A stretch of 64,000 bases of DNA from Candidatus Methanoperedens sp. BLZ2 (GCF_002487355.1 NZ_NTMG01000083.1:1-64000), one strand, 5' to 3'; counted from the stretch's first letter, positions 45,347 to 53,768 are shown. Notes: generated by a model not told the origin, from the sequence alone. Made by a program: numbers and translations.

Positions 45347-45643
45347 CTATTTTGATTCGAAATCCACAGCGATCGCAGATTCCTTTGCAGCCATTATATA
45401 TTTTGCCACTTCCAGATGGACTGGATGAACCTGGTATGCCTGCAAGTCATCCATTGAATCAAACTTCGTAATAAGTGCGATGTCATACGATCTCTCGGAG
45501 TGGAGAACATCGGTACCGACTTCCAGGTAGCGCAATACAGGGATTTTACCTTTACCTTTCAAACCCAGCAGGACGTCCCTTGCTTTTTCGATGCTCTGGG
45601 GGCTTTTATCTTTCAATTTAAAAAGGACAACGTGCGTGATCAT
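45347..45643 (-). CDS. Stress-responsive A/B barrel (Dabb) domain protein
   Basis: The 98-aa protein starts MITHVVLFKLKDKSPQSIEK with YLEVGTDVLHSERSYDIALI and HPVHLEVAKYI, the Dabb pattern. Such small dimers occur in stress proteins and in polyketide-like enzymes; no reaction is assigned. It follows the EFR1 gene by 10 bases. Confidence 0.85.
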   Translation of the reverse strand: MITHVVLFKLKDKSPQSIEKARDVLLGLKGKGKIPVLRYLEVGTDVLHSERSYDIALITKFDSMDDLQAYQVHPVHLEVAKYIMAAKESAIAVDFESK

Positions 45644-45653
45644 AATAACTCCA

Positions 45654-46439
45654 TCAGACTTCCAATTTCTCCTTTAACTGATTAATAGGTTCTGGATAGT
45701 GCCCTGCTTTCCTGTATTTTGTAGTGTAGATTGCCTTTTCAGGGCAATGATTGTAGCATCTCCAGCAAGCATAGCATCTGGCTGTATCGAAAACCGGCTT
45801 AGGGGAACATTTGATGGCTTCATAGGGACATAATCTCTCGCACAGCCCGCATTCGATACACAGCGCCTCATCGACGAATTTTTCTCCCATATCCTTGCGT
45901 GCTTTCGTAACAGAAAACGCTGGCACCAGGCGGTTCAATAAACCCGGCCATATATTTTTTCGCTTAAGTTCCCTGTCAGCAGATATAAGCCGGTCTAATT
46001 CATAGATAAATTTGTTAAACCTGCGCATTTCTTTTTCATTCGGAGCCTTCTCGTTACCCATGCCCCTCACTATCATGGGAGGATAGCTTTCAGGCGTATG
46101 AAGGGAATGCCCGGCGATAACAAAAAAACCCTTTTCAGTGACAAGTTTATCAAGGATTAAAAGTGTCTTTCCACTCATGAAACCATATGTATTGAACACG
46201 AATGCAGGCTTGTCATCCTGCTGCGGCAGTTTTTCCACGAAAGCCTGGATAATATCCGGAATTCTCCCGTAATTCGTGAAGGCGGCAAACCCGGCGATAT
46301 CGTATTTTTCAAGGTCAGGAATGCCTCCTGTTATGATATCAAAAAGATCAAACTCGATGTTTTTCATCTTGCCAGCGATGTACCGGCATGCTAATTGCGT
46401 ATTTCCTGAGCCTGAACAATAACAAATGATGCCTTTCAT
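45654..46439 (-). CDS. EFR1-family flavodoxin-ferredoxin protein
   Basis: The 261-aa protein begins with a flavodoxin-like domain (MKGIICYCSGSGNTQLACRY, FAAFTNYGRIPD) and ends with two 4Fe-4S clusters (CIECGLCERLCP and CYACWRCYNHCP). It probably moves electrons between a flavin and iron-sulfur partners. It lies 6 bases after tyrS and precedes the Dabb gene; the three are on one strand. Confidence 0.85.
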   Translation of the reverse strand: MKGIICYCSGSGNTQLACRYIAGKMKNIEFDLFDIITGGIPDLEKYDIAGFAAFTNYGRIPDIIQAFVEKLPQQDDKPAFVFNTYGFMSGKTLLILDKLVTEKGFFVIAGHSLHTPESYPPMIVRGMGNEKAPNEKEMRRFNKFIYELDRLISADRELKRKNIWPGLLNRLVPAFSVTKARKDMGEKFVDEALCIECGLCERLCPYEAIKCSPKPVFDTARCYACWRCYNHCPEKAIYTTKYRKAGHYPEPINQLKEKLEV

Positions 46440-46445
46440 CTGGAG

Positions 46446-47405
46446 TTACTTCGCCACCATCAGCTTCCTTACAGGCTCAAGTATTTCGTTCATATACTCA
46501 GCCGCCGCCGTCTTCAAATCCATGGGATGCAGCGCCTTTGCAGCAAAATCAGCCTCAAGCGCCTCGTAACTGCTAAATTGCAGGTTGCCGCCGAATTTTT
46601 CGGGGCGCTTTATCACGATATCGGGATAGCGCGGCGTGATATGATACTTAAAAAGGGCAAGTACGGGGTTATCCTTCACTTCACCCTCCACGCAGAAAGC
46701 GCCTTTCATTTTCTTCTTCATATCCTCAACCGAATCATCAACCGAAATATAATTACCTTTGCTCGATGACATCTTCTTGCCGTCAAGACCAGGAAGAATT
46801 GGCGTGTGGATGCAAACAGGCGCCTTATAGCCGAGCTCCGGCAAACCTTCACGCGCCAGCATGTGGATCTTACGCTGATCGATGCCTCCCACTGCAACGT
46901 CAACGCCAAGATGAGCTATATCAAGAGCCTGCATAATTGGATAGATCATCTGGGATACTTTGGGGTCTTCGGAATTCCTGCTCACTTCATCCATGCTTCG
47001 GCGCGCCCGGTTAAGCGTGGTAGTGCGGGCAAGTTTAAGGACATCAAGCATGTATTCCGAACTGAGCTGGTATGAGGAGCCCAGCACGAAGTTCGTGTTC
47101 TTTTCATTAAGGCCAAGAGCAATAAAACATCTTTTGTTGTAATCAGCGATCTTTTGGACTTCATCCATAGTCCCTTTCTCATTAAGGTAAGCATGTACAT
47201 CTGCAAGAAGCACCGTAATTTTGAAACCTGCCTGCTGGAGGTCAAGGAGCTTATTGACTGTTAGCACATGGCCCATGTGAATTTTCCCGCTGGGTTCATA
47301 GCCTACGTATGCAGTCGGTTGTTTTTCTGAATTGACCAGTGCTTCAAGCTCTTCTTTTGTTACAATCTCTTCTGTATTTCTTGTGATAAGCGCCAATTTG
47401 TCCAT
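46446..47405 (-). CDS. tyrS: Tyrosyl-tRNA synthetase
   Basis: The 319-aa protein has the archaeal TyrRS features: YVGYEPSGKIHMGHV (HIGH motif), AYLNEKGTMDEV, the binding-pocket DIAHLGVDVAVGG and the KMSSS loop in LDGKKMSSSKGNYI. It charges tRNA-Tyr. The small size without a C-terminal domain is normal for archaea. It lies between the EFR1 gene and the vapB remnant pair. Confidence 0.95.
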   Translation of the reverse strand: MDKLALITRNTEEIVTKEELEALVNSEKQPTAYVGYEPSGKIHMGHVLTVNKLLDLQQAGFKITVLLADVHAYLNEKGTMDEVQKIADYNKRCFIALGLNEKNTNFVLGSSYQLSSEYMLDVLKLARTTTLNRARRSMDEVSRNSEDPKVSQMIYPIMQALDIAHLGVDVAVGGIDQRKIHMLAREGLPELGYKAPVCIHTPILPGLDGKKMSSSKGNYISVDDSVEDMKKKMKGAFCVEGEVKDNPVLALFKYHITPRYPDIVIKRPEKFGGNLQFSSYEALEADFAAKALHPMDLKTAAAEYMNEILEPVRKLMVAK

Positions 47406-47445
47406 GATCGCAGATTCCTGTTACCTCAAAACCTGCGGTTCTATG

Positions 47446-47556
47446 TCAGGCAAGCACATAAACTCTACGATTATAAAGATCATTCTTTACGAATTGGCGT
47501 TCTCTGATATGGATTTTGGAATGTTCAATAATAACATCAGTATCAGCAAGGATCAA
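47446..47556 (-). pseudogene. VapC (PIN) toxin remnant, 36 codons
   Basis: From TTG 47556, overlapping the vapB stop by two bases, the frame reads MILADTDVIIEHSKIHIRER and ends at TGA 47446-47448. ILADTDVIIE is the first strand and first Asp of a PIN domain; the other acidic residues and about 90 residues are gone. It is a truncated toxin next to a whole antitoxin. Confidence 0.7.
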
Positions 47557-47768
47557 TATCTGATCTCCTTTCTTTTATCAGATAACTCTTTCAAAAGAGC
47601 TTCTTTATTCCTGAATTCAACAGAGCCTCTCAATTCTTTAAGTTTATCAATATTTCTTCGCGATTTCACGAGCCGTTCAAAAAAATTGCTGAAGCTCTCG
47701 TTTGAACCCTTTATCGAGAGAAGCATTTTGTAAATATCTTCGCGTATTGTTATGGTCTTGGCTGTCAT
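47553..47768 (-). CDS. VapB-like antitoxin (DUF217)
   Basis: The ATG at 47768 gives MTAKTITIREDIYKMLLSIK, a DUF217-type antitoxin of 71 aa; a longer frame from 47861 is unlikely because it crosses the promoter palindromes. The C-terminal helices (FRNKEALLKELSDKRKEIRY) bind the toxin in intact pairs. The toxin is truncated here. Confidence 0.75.
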   Translation of the reverse strand: MTAKTITIREDIYKMLLSIKGSNESFSNFFERLVKSRRNIDKLKELRGSVEFRNKEALLKELSDKRKEIRY

Positions 47769-47771
47769 AAG

Positions 47772-47799
47772 TAAACATATGTTTAAACATATATTTAAA
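47772..47799. promoter_or_regulatory. Overlapping palindromes at the vapB promoter
   Basis: TAAACATATGTTTA (47772-47785) is a perfect palindrome and TTTAAACATATATTTAAA (47782-47799) a near-perfect one overlapping it. They cover the TATA-like ATTTAAATAT of the minus-strand gene and end 4 bases from the start codon, the place expected for VapB autorepression. Confidence 0.55.
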
Positions 47800-47822
47800 T
47801 TAAAGCGCAGACAGCTTGCGAT

Positions 47823-47882
47823 ATGTCCTTCGCACCTGTCCGGGCTTCGCGCATCCCGCACGCGTCGGGGTCTGAAAGCGGG
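47823..47882. repeat. GC-rich repeat, copy A
   Basis: The stretch is near 65 percent G+C in AT-rich surroundings. It shares the exact core CTGTCCGGGCTTCGCGCA and the flanking TGTCCT and GGGTCTG with copy B (48527-48582), with five extra bases (TCCCG) inside. The two copies flank the RelBE-like pair as direct repeats. Confidence 0.6.
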
Positions 47883-48020
47883 GGAAGGCTCGGGTTAGTA
47901 CGGCGCACATCTGGCGCATATAGATTAATAGTGAAAATGAATCGGCCGACCTGATGAAGTGCTGCCTTTTATATTTGCTATGGAAAATCCTTATAAGGTT
48001 TAAAATATTAATGATATTGC

Positions 48021-48209
48021 ATGGTAACCGAAACAGTGGCTGAATTGAGAAAGATTCGCACCGACCTTGATATGCTTACGAATTTATATTCTAAACTTGT
48101 TGATAGGCTGATCCCGGAAGAAGAACCTGAAGCTGAAGACCTTAAGGCGATAAGGAGCAAAGATAGAATAGCTTCGGAAGCCGAATTACTAAAGGTATTG
48201 GATGCATGA
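48021..48209 (+). CDS. RelB-like antitoxin
   Basis: The 62-aa acidic helical protein (MVTETVAELRKIRTDLDMLT, then RLIPEEEPEAEDLKAI) overlaps the toxin start by four bases, as usual for archaeal RelBE pairs. Its sequence is not strongly diagnostic; the assignment relies on the neighbour. Confidence 0.65.
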   Translation: MVTETVAELRKIRTDLDMLTNLYSKLVDRLIPEEEPEAEDLKAIRSKDRIASEAELLKVLDA

Positions 48210-48472
48210 CATTTGAAATAAATATCAAAGACAAATCTTTGAAATTTATTTCTTCATTGCAAAAACATGACAGGGCGCGCCTCAAAGAGGCAATGCTTGC
48301 CCTGAAGGAAGACCCGGTTCCCATAAAATCCCTTGATATCACCAAACTAAAGAGTGAAAAGAATAAGTATCGTATCCGTAAAGGTAAGTTCAGAATTGTT
48401 TACGAAGTTATCTGGGAACAAAAGGTTATCCTTATCCACAGGGTTGATTTTAGAGGGAACGCTTATAAATAA
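48206..48472 (+). CDS. RelE/ParE-family toxin
   Basis: The 88-aa protein has the RelE fold pattern: LKFISSLQKHDRARLKEAM, LKSEKNKYRIRKGKFRIVYE and a last strand with HRVDFRG. Basic residues in the YRIRxGxFRIVYE strand are those that cut mRNA on the ribosome. The frame is intact. The pair is flanked by GC-rich direct repeats. Confidence 0.82.
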   Translation: MTFEINIKDKSLKFISSLQKHDRARLKEAMLALKEDPVPIKSLDITKLKSEKNKYRIRKGKFRIVYEVIWEQKVILIHRVDFRGNAYK

Positions 48473-48526
48473 GAATATCTGAACTCTCCCGAAGGCAACC
48501 TTCAAGTTTGGCGCGCCGCATTTGAT

Positions 48527-48582
48527 CGTGTCCTGTGCGCCTGTCCGGGCTTCGCGCACGCGCCGGGTCTGCCAGCGGGGCT
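48527..48582. repeat. GC-rich repeat, copy B
   Basis: TGTCCTGTGCGCCTGTCCGG, then GCTTCGCGCACGCGCCGGGT and CTGCCAGCGGGGC, match copy A (47823-47882) with one gap. An internal GTGCGC/GCGCAC can pair as a hairpin. It starts 55 bases after the toxin stop. Confidence 0.6.
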
Positions 48583-48615
48583 GTGTATACGAGGATGGGA
48601 ATCCAGGTATAGGGA

Positions 48616-48729
48616 TTAAAGTTCTTCCCATTCTTCCAGCGTAATTATTCTTCCGATGAGTTTTTCCAATTCTTTGATCATCATTTTTTTAATAAAAACC
48701 CTGCGTTTACATGGATTCCATTTAAGCAT
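48616..48729 (-). pseudogene. HicA-like toxin with internal deletion (37 codons)
   Basis: The frame from ATG 48729 reads MLKWNPCKRRVFIKK and jumps to MMIKELEKLIGRIITLEEWEEL, the N-terminus and C-terminus of HicA toxins; the middle with the catalytic His in the GxxH motif is absent, about 35 codons. It overlaps the hicB-like stop by eight bases. An in-frame deletion is inferred from my knowledge of the family. Confidence 0.65.
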
Positions 48730-48901
48730 GAGCCTCAATGCCTTGCGGGATACCTGTATTGATATCCGGATGATCTATCACAGGCAAAGTATCGCTGTGC
48801 CGTATTTTGACGATAAGCCAGCCTTCAAGGACTGATTCAAGTTCTTTCTGGCACTCAAAAAGCGTATTTCCAAAAGCTTTGTTAATATATTCTATAAGCA
48901 T
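48722..48901 (-). pseudogene. HicB-like antitoxin with internal deletion
   Basis: The frame of 59 aa reads MLIEYINKA and then FGNTLFECQKELESVLEGWL, IVKIRHSDTLPVI. In HicB-like antitoxins about 25-30 residues (first strands with the YYGEIPE region) lie between these parts, so they seem deleted in frame. Its partner hicA is also cut inside. The gene may be translated but the pair is inactive as a toxin system. Confidence 0.6.
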
Positions 48902-49022
48902 CAGGATCACCAATTTTGCATTCTGTATTTTAACTTATCATCAAGATCTACTTTTTATGTTCCTATTTCATCCGTCCCTCTTATTTCATCGTATACAGAA
49001 ATTACATTATGATTTTGCAGGT

Positions 49023-50003
49023 CTATTGTGCAACCGCTTTATTCCCGGTTACATTTATCATAAGTGAACCGAATCGGGCTCCGGCTCTTCTGAATGTTCC
49101 CGATATACCTCTCATTTGTACCTTCTGGATAGGGTCATAATATTCTAACGACCAGGTTTCATTACTGTAAGATGCATTAACAGCGACCGAATGCGCCCTC
49201 CACCTGAACATTTTTAACTGTGGAAGTTCATCAGCAAGACGAAGCGCATTATCAAGACCGTCTCCTCCTGAGATTACATTCAAACGCTGAAAAGTATCAT
49301 TGTATTGTGATGTTCCCTTCAAACCATTATATTCGTATATTTCTATTTTTGTACTCTCTTCTTTCTGTGCATACCAGTTGAAGGGATCCATAGTTGGAAA
49401 AGATTTAATCGAAACATCATGAAAAAATTGCTCTGCGCTGCTTTTTTCTGTAAATCGCAGGGCGCCCAATCCGCCAGAAATAAGAAGTAAAATTATCAGG
49501 AATTTTGTGATCGCTCTGGTCTGGAAAGGCTTCCTGAATAGATATATTACCATTATCAAGCTGACTATTGTGAGATATATGTCCGTATAAAAGAACAATT
49601 CGGCAGAATATCTTGTTGCATCAAACGGGTAAAATAGCGGTACACCACCTGTTGTTGAATAATCAAGGGCCAGGTGGAAGATAATACCTGCAAAAGCATA
49701 CACAATGTTCCGGCGCGAGAAAACTGGTTCAAAATGGATATACTTCTGAACTCTCTTCTTAATAGAGTTACTGGAAGCAAGATATAATACAATAACCCCG
49801 GTGAAAAACCCGAAAAAAATCGAATGGGTTATACCCCTATGGGTGATCAGGAAAAAAGTAGGATAGAGATATTGTATCAATAAAAGAAAAATATCAAAAT
49901 CCGGGGCAATGCCACCGATAACAAAAGCTGTGATCTCCTCTTTCCTTTTTTTGAAATAATTCCCGAACAGATATGGAAATAGCGCATGAGTGAATAGATC
50001 CAT
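49023..50003 (-). CDS. YdjM/DUF457-family membrane-bound metal-dependent hydrolase
   Basis: The 326-aa protein has the family start MDLFTHALFPYLFG, FVIGGIAPDFDI, ITHRGITHSIFFGFFTG and HLALDYSTTGG, whose His and Asp residues form the metal site, with membrane helices between. The C-terminal third (230-326) is an extra beta-rich part outside the membrane. Substrate is unknown. It shares one base with the MFS gene upstream. Confidence 0.82.
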   Translation of the reverse strand: MDLFTHALFPYLFGNYFKKRKEEITAFVIGGIAPDFDIFLLLIQYLYPTFFLITHRGITHSIFFGFFTGVIVLYLASSNSIKKRVQKYIHFEPVFSRRNIVYAFAGIIFHLALDYSTTGGVPLFYPFDATRYSAELFFYTDIYLTIVSLIMVIYLFRKPFQTRAITKFLIILLLISGGLGALRFTEKSSAEQFFHDVSIKSFPTMDPFNWYAQKEESTKIEIYEYNGLKGTSQYNDTFQRLNVISGGDGLDNALRLADELPQLKMFRWRAHSVAVNASYSNETWSLEYYDPIQKVQMRGISGTFRRAGARFGSLMINVTGNKAVAQ

Positions 50004-51175
50004 TACATCCGCCTCGAAGCTTTTCCGTTACTGGCTATTAAAACGATCGCACCTGTTAACACTATCAGGCCGCCCAGTGTGTACATGACCCGGAAACCAT
50101 AGTATTGCAGGACTAAACCCAGAATAATAGAACCTGCTCCTATTCCAAGATCAAAAGCTGCTGTAAATGTACCCATGGCAGCGCCGCGGCCCTTGTCACT
50201 CACTGTATCAACAAGATATGCCATAAGCGACGGATGCACAAGCCCAAAACCAAGACCGTAAAGAAGCGCCGCTGCAAGGAATTTTTCAAGTCCGCTTGCT
50301 GTCGATAAAACCCAGAGACTTGCGGAAATAAGAACCATCCCTGGTATTATTACATACTTTCTCCCTTTTATATCTGATAGTTTACCCGCAAGCGCCCTTA
50401 CAAGAATGAGGGTCACAGCAAACACTGTAAAAAAAATACCCGGGTTTACTATTCCCTGTTTCTGGGCAAAAAGAGACAGAAACGAAACAATTGAACCATA
50501 CGTTAATGAGACTGTGAACATAAGCGCCGATGGAAATAACGCTTCTGTGCTGAAAAGAGGAGTTTCCGGATGTACAACCATGGTTTCAGATATCGGAAGT
50601 GCAAGAAGCAAAGATAGAAGTGCAATGCCTGCGCCTATTGAAAAAAGAATGGAAAAATCATATGCCTGGAGCAGTATCATACTCAATGCAGGGCCTATCG
50701 CCATGGCAACGTTGGAGGCCATTCCAAATACGCCCATGGCCTCGCCTCTTCTGTTTGGAGGAGCGATATCAGCTATAAGAGTGGTTGCTGCGGTTGTTGC
50801 GGCACCCCAGCCGACCCCATGAAGAACCCTGAGGAGAAGTAAAGAGGTAACGCTTTTTGTATAATCATAAAGCAGCATTGATATCAGGAAAACAAGGAGG
50901 CCCACTATGAGAATTATTTTTCTTCCACGTCTGTCAACCTCCTGCCCTATGAACGGTCGAAGTGCCACTGCCGATATGGTAAAAACGCCTATGATCAATC
51001 CGATTTCGGATTCAGTACCGCCAATTTTCTGAATGTAAATCGGAAGGGTGATAAGAAGGAAATAAAAACTTGCGAACAGGGTAAATGTTGAAAGGCTTGT
51101 AAGGATAAAGTCCCTTGAGAAGAGTGTTTCCTTTTTCGCCGTTTTTTGCATGTAATGTTCTTTAATGAAATTCAT
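50003..51175 (-). CDS. MFS transporter
   Basis: The ATG at 51175 is chosen since the longer frame overlaps the methyltransferase gene; an ATG at 51151 is also possible. The 390-aa protein has about 12 helices with the loop 2-3 motif GQEVDRRGRKIIL and the repeat GKLSDIKGRKYVI, as in drug or sugar efflux members of the major facilitator family. It lies 31 bases after a methyltransferase gene; both may handle the same small molecule. Confidence 0.85.
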   Translation of the reverse strand: MNFIKEHYMQKTAKKETLFSRDFILTSLSTFTLFASFYFLLITLPIYIQKIGGTESEIGLIIGVFTISAVALRPFIGQEVDRRGRKIILIVGLLVFLISMLLYDYTKSVTSLLLLRVLHGVGWGAATTAATTLIADIAPPNRRGEAMGVFGMASNVAMAIGPALSMILLQAYDFSILFSIGAGIALLSLLLALPISETMVVHPETPLFSTEALFPSALMFTVSLTYGSIVSFLSLFAQKQGIVNPGIFFTVFAVTLILVRALAGKLSDIKGRKYVIIPGMVLISASLWVLSTASGLEKFLAAALLYGLGFGLVHPSLMAYLVDTVSDKGRGAAMGTFTAAFDLGIGAGSIILGLVLQYYGFRVMYTLGGLIVLTGAIVLIASNGKASRRM

Positions 51176-51206
51176 ATATAAAAAATTATGACATTTCACA
51201 CTTATT

Positions 51207-52190
51207 TCAAGCTTTGAATCCCAGAATAAGCTGCTTTCCCTTCTTTGCAAGGTCAATAACTTCAATCCCCTGGAATCCTCCATCCTTTAGCCATTCACGA
51301 TATTGCGCCTCAGACCAGGTATTTCCTTCTTCTGAGTTCGCAAGCATATTTACTGCAAAAATCTCAGCGTGTGGGCTTCTTCTCCGCACGAAATCCTCTA
51401 TTGCTATCATCCCGTTCTTATTCAGTAAATCATGAACCTGCCTGATAAGTTTCCTGTTATTGTTTTCAGAATAAATATGGCAGATATTTCCCATGAACAC
51501 AATATCAAATTTTTCGTTGAGAACATTTTCAAGAACATTTTCAATGTCTTTTGTGAAATCCCCTTTTACAAGGGTAAGATCCTCTATCTGGCTCAGGTTA
51601 AATGCTGTACTGACATAATCGATTACTTCCTCCATGTCAAAAAGAACTGCTTTTAGCCCCCTTTCAACAAAAGCTCTTGAATATTTTCCAGGGCCTCCGC
51701 CAAGGTCAAGCACATTCTTCGCGTCTTTTTTTCTCATCAGGGTCTGGCTTACTGCCTCCTCTGCTATCCTATCCGGCCTTGATGCCATAGCATGCATAAA
51801 AACTGGTATATCGCGGGGAACCGGTTCTCTTTCCGGCCTTTCTCCCCTTATAATATCGGGCAGCAAAAGCCATGATTTTAAGATGTTCATGAAATGAGGC
51901 AGATAACCGCCGACGTATTCTTCGCCGCGCAAAAGGAAAAGAGGACGGGCTTTATCTGCAATTATATACCTGTCATGCGATTTATCAACATATCCCATGG
52001 AACACAGCGCCTCAAGCACGATGAAAAGTGCCCTTTCATCCGCTTTGAGTTCTTCTTTAAGTGTTGCGAGAGACTTTTGCCTGTCAAGAGCCTGGAATAT
52101 TCCTGCTTTCAGGGCAGAACCAAGCAATACAAGCTTATTTGCATCATCTCCTGCTTTTTCGATATCCAATTCCTCGTTTGAATTCCACAT
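51207..52190 (-). CDS. O-methyltransferase family protein with winged-helix dimerisation domain
   Basis: The 327-aa protein has an N-terminal winged helix (ANKLVLLGSALKAGIFQALD, ERALFIVLEALCSMGYV) and a SAM domain with VLDLGGGPGKYSRAFVERGL, FDMEEVI and KGDFTKDI. It resembles acetylserotonin/hydroxyneurosporene O-methyltransferases. The acceptor is unknown. It precedes the MFS gene on the same strand. Confidence 0.85.
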   Translation of the reverse strand: MWNSNEELDIEKAGDDANKLVLLGSALKAGIFQALDRQKSLATLKEELKADERALFIVLEALCSMGYVDKSHDRYIIADKARPLFLLRGEEYVGGYLPHFMNILKSWLLLPDIIRGERPEREPVPRDIPVFMHAMASRPDRIAEEAVSQTLMRKKDAKNVLDLGGGPGKYSRAFVERGLKAVLFDMEEVIDYVSTAFNLSQIEDLTLVKGDFTKDIENVLENVLNEKFDIVFMGNICHIYSENNNRKLIRQVHDLLNKNGMIAIEDFVRRRSPHAEIFAVNMLANSEEGNTWSEAQYREWLKDGGFQGIEVIDLAKKGKQLILGFKA

Positions 52191-52259
52191 ATTAGTTACC
52201 CCATTTATTAATTTTCTTCATGCGTCACATATAGGCTCCATAAGATTCACTGTGACTTT

Positions 52260-52652
52260 TCACCTTTCCAGATATATGACATCATTTAAGCCCTTGAAAT
52301 GCGGGTCTCCGGTCAGGACCAAAGCGCCTTCTCTTTTTGCGGTTGCATATATTATAGAATCGCCAAGACCCCATTTCTTTTCATGCTTTATCTTTGCAGA
52401 ATCAACAGCGATCTTTTTATCAACTTCATAAACATATGACCTTTGTTCCATGGCATTCCTTGAAGCCTCTGCGTAGCGATCGTTATCCGGACGAGAATAA
52501 TCACTCAGAAACGAATTGTATACTTCTACAATATTTACCGTACTCACAATTACCTTATCCTGTGAGTTTTCCAATAATTCTTTGACCCTCTCCCCGGCGC
52601 AAGTTCCTTTAAAGTACTCGATCCATGCCCAGGAATCAACCAAGACGGTCAT
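52260..52652 (-). CDS. vapC: VapC toxin (PIN domain)
   Basis: The ATG at 52652 gives MTVLVDSWAWIEYFKG with the first Asp; Glu in VNIVEVYNSF and Asp in WGLGDSIIYATA and TGDPHFKG complete the PIN active site. The 130-aa RNase is intact. It overlaps the vapB gene by 17 bases. VapC toxins cut tRNA or rRNA when the antitoxin is lost. Confidence 0.88.
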   Translation of the reverse strand: MTVLVDSWAWIEYFKGTCAGERVKELLENSQDKVIVSTVNIVEVYNSFLSDYSRPDNDRYAEASRNAMEQRSYVYEVDKKIAVDSAKIKHEKKWGLGDSIIYATAKREGALVLTGDPHFKGLNDVIYLER

Positions 52653-52836
52653 CTTCTTCCTCGTCCCTTTTGAATTCATGTAGCTCAGTGAACGTCCCAA
52701 AATACGATTTCTTAAGCCTCTTCTCTGATCGCAGAAGTGCCCTGATAACCTCTTCATAGGATTTGAGGTTCAATTCTTTCTTTAAAGCGTTCAATTCCTT
52801 GATGATATCTTCATGCATCTGGATGGAGGTTACCAT
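52636..52836 (-). CDS. vapB: VapB antitoxin
   Basis: The 66-aa protein has the ribbon-helix-helix pattern MVTSIQMHEDIIKELNALKK, LNLKSYEEVIRALLRS, and a charged toxin-binding tail (FKRDEEEDDRLG). It should repress its own promoter through the palindrome at 52843-52860. Confidence 0.85.
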   Translation of the reverse strand: MVTSIQMHEDIIKELNALKKELNLKSYEEVIRALLRSEKRLKKSYFGTFTELHEFKRDEEEDDRLG

Positions 52837-52842
52837 TTTTTC

Positions 52843-52860
52843 ACCTATAGAACTATAGGT
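52843..52860. promoter_or_regulatory. Perfect inverted repeat at the vapB promoter
   Basis: ACCTATAG-AA-CTATAGGT is a perfect 8-bp inverted repeat with two central bases, 7 bases before the vapB start. The TATA-like ATTTATATC of the minus strand lies about 20 bases further upstream, so a bound VapB dimer would block initiation. It is also near the divergent NYN gene start at 52928. Confidence 0.6.
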
Positions 52861-52927
52861 AAGAGATAGATATAAATGTTTTTAGTTGTCTGGACTATCA
52901 AAATAATCTTGCTAATGGTGATCTGAA

Positions 52928-53509
52928 ATGTCTAAAATATCTATTTTTATAGATTGGTCAAATATTTTTATTTATGCAAAGAATGTGGGGATTAAAATAG
53001 ATCCATTGAGACTATGTGACCTTGTATCTAATAATGAACATGTAATCCAAAGGAATTATTTTTCTGCGCAAGACCCGAATAATGTAGGACAACAGCATTT
53101 TCATAATGGATTAAAAGAGCGTGGTTTTCTTGTATACACGCATGAATTAGTAGAACGGCCAGGAAAAATATACTGCCCTAACTGTCATATCGAAGTCAAT
53201 TATACATGCTCAAATTGTGATACACCCGTAACCTTACCACCACATAAGTCAAAGAGAATTGATATTTTGATAGCGCTTAAGTTACTTCAGACTTCCCATT
53301 TATATGAAAAAGCGATATTAATAAGCGGAGACCAAGACTTCATTCCTATAATTAATCATCTCCGCCAGGAAGAAGGCAAGAAAGTAATAATTGCATCTTT
53401 TAGAGAACCATTGTCATATGAATATCGCGCATCATGCGATGAGTTAATAATTTTAGATGATCACATTGAAGAGATAAAACAGATTGTTAAACCACGTGGA
53501 GGGTTATAA
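52928..53509 (+). CDS. NYN-domain (LabA/DUF88-like) RNase with inserted zinc ribbon
   Basis: The 193-aa protein has the NYN/PIN-like core: IFIDWSNIFI (Asp9), KRIDILIALKLL and LISGDQDFIPIINHL with conserved Asp residues. Between the core strands (about 78-97) a CPNC...CSNC pair forms a zinc-ribbon-like insert. NYN proteins are predicted nucleases in RNA decay or defence. It is divergent from vapBC with 91 bases between. Confidence 0.82.
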   Translation: MSKISIFIDWSNIFIYAKNVGIKIDPLRLCDLVSNNEHVIQRNYFSAQDPNNVGQQHFHNGLKERGFLVYTHELVERPGKIYCPNCHIEVNYTCSNCDTPVTLPPHKSKRIDILIALKLLQTSHLYEKAILISGDQDFIPIINHLRQEEGKKVIIASFREPLSYEYRASCDELIILDDHIEEIKQIVKPRGGL

Positions 53510-53768
53510 ACCTGATGAACTGATGTTCCACCACGTGGCAATTTATGTTATTATATTATACGACATTTGCCAGATATATAATTTTCGCTTCAAAATTAAT
53601 TATACATATATAACACAAAACTTAATTTATGGGACAAATGTTCTCATAAAAATGCATATCCTGATACTGACCGTTAATTATTGTATATGAACCAGGACGG
53701 GTGCGCCAATTCACCCGCTACCTCCGGTGCAACTTCCATTAGCCGTCTAAATGGAATATCTCTATTTT

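Noticed and set aside
53484-53690. Frame of 68 aa after the NYN gene
   Set aside because: It overlaps the NYN stop, has no RBS and a composition of noncoding AT-rich DNA.
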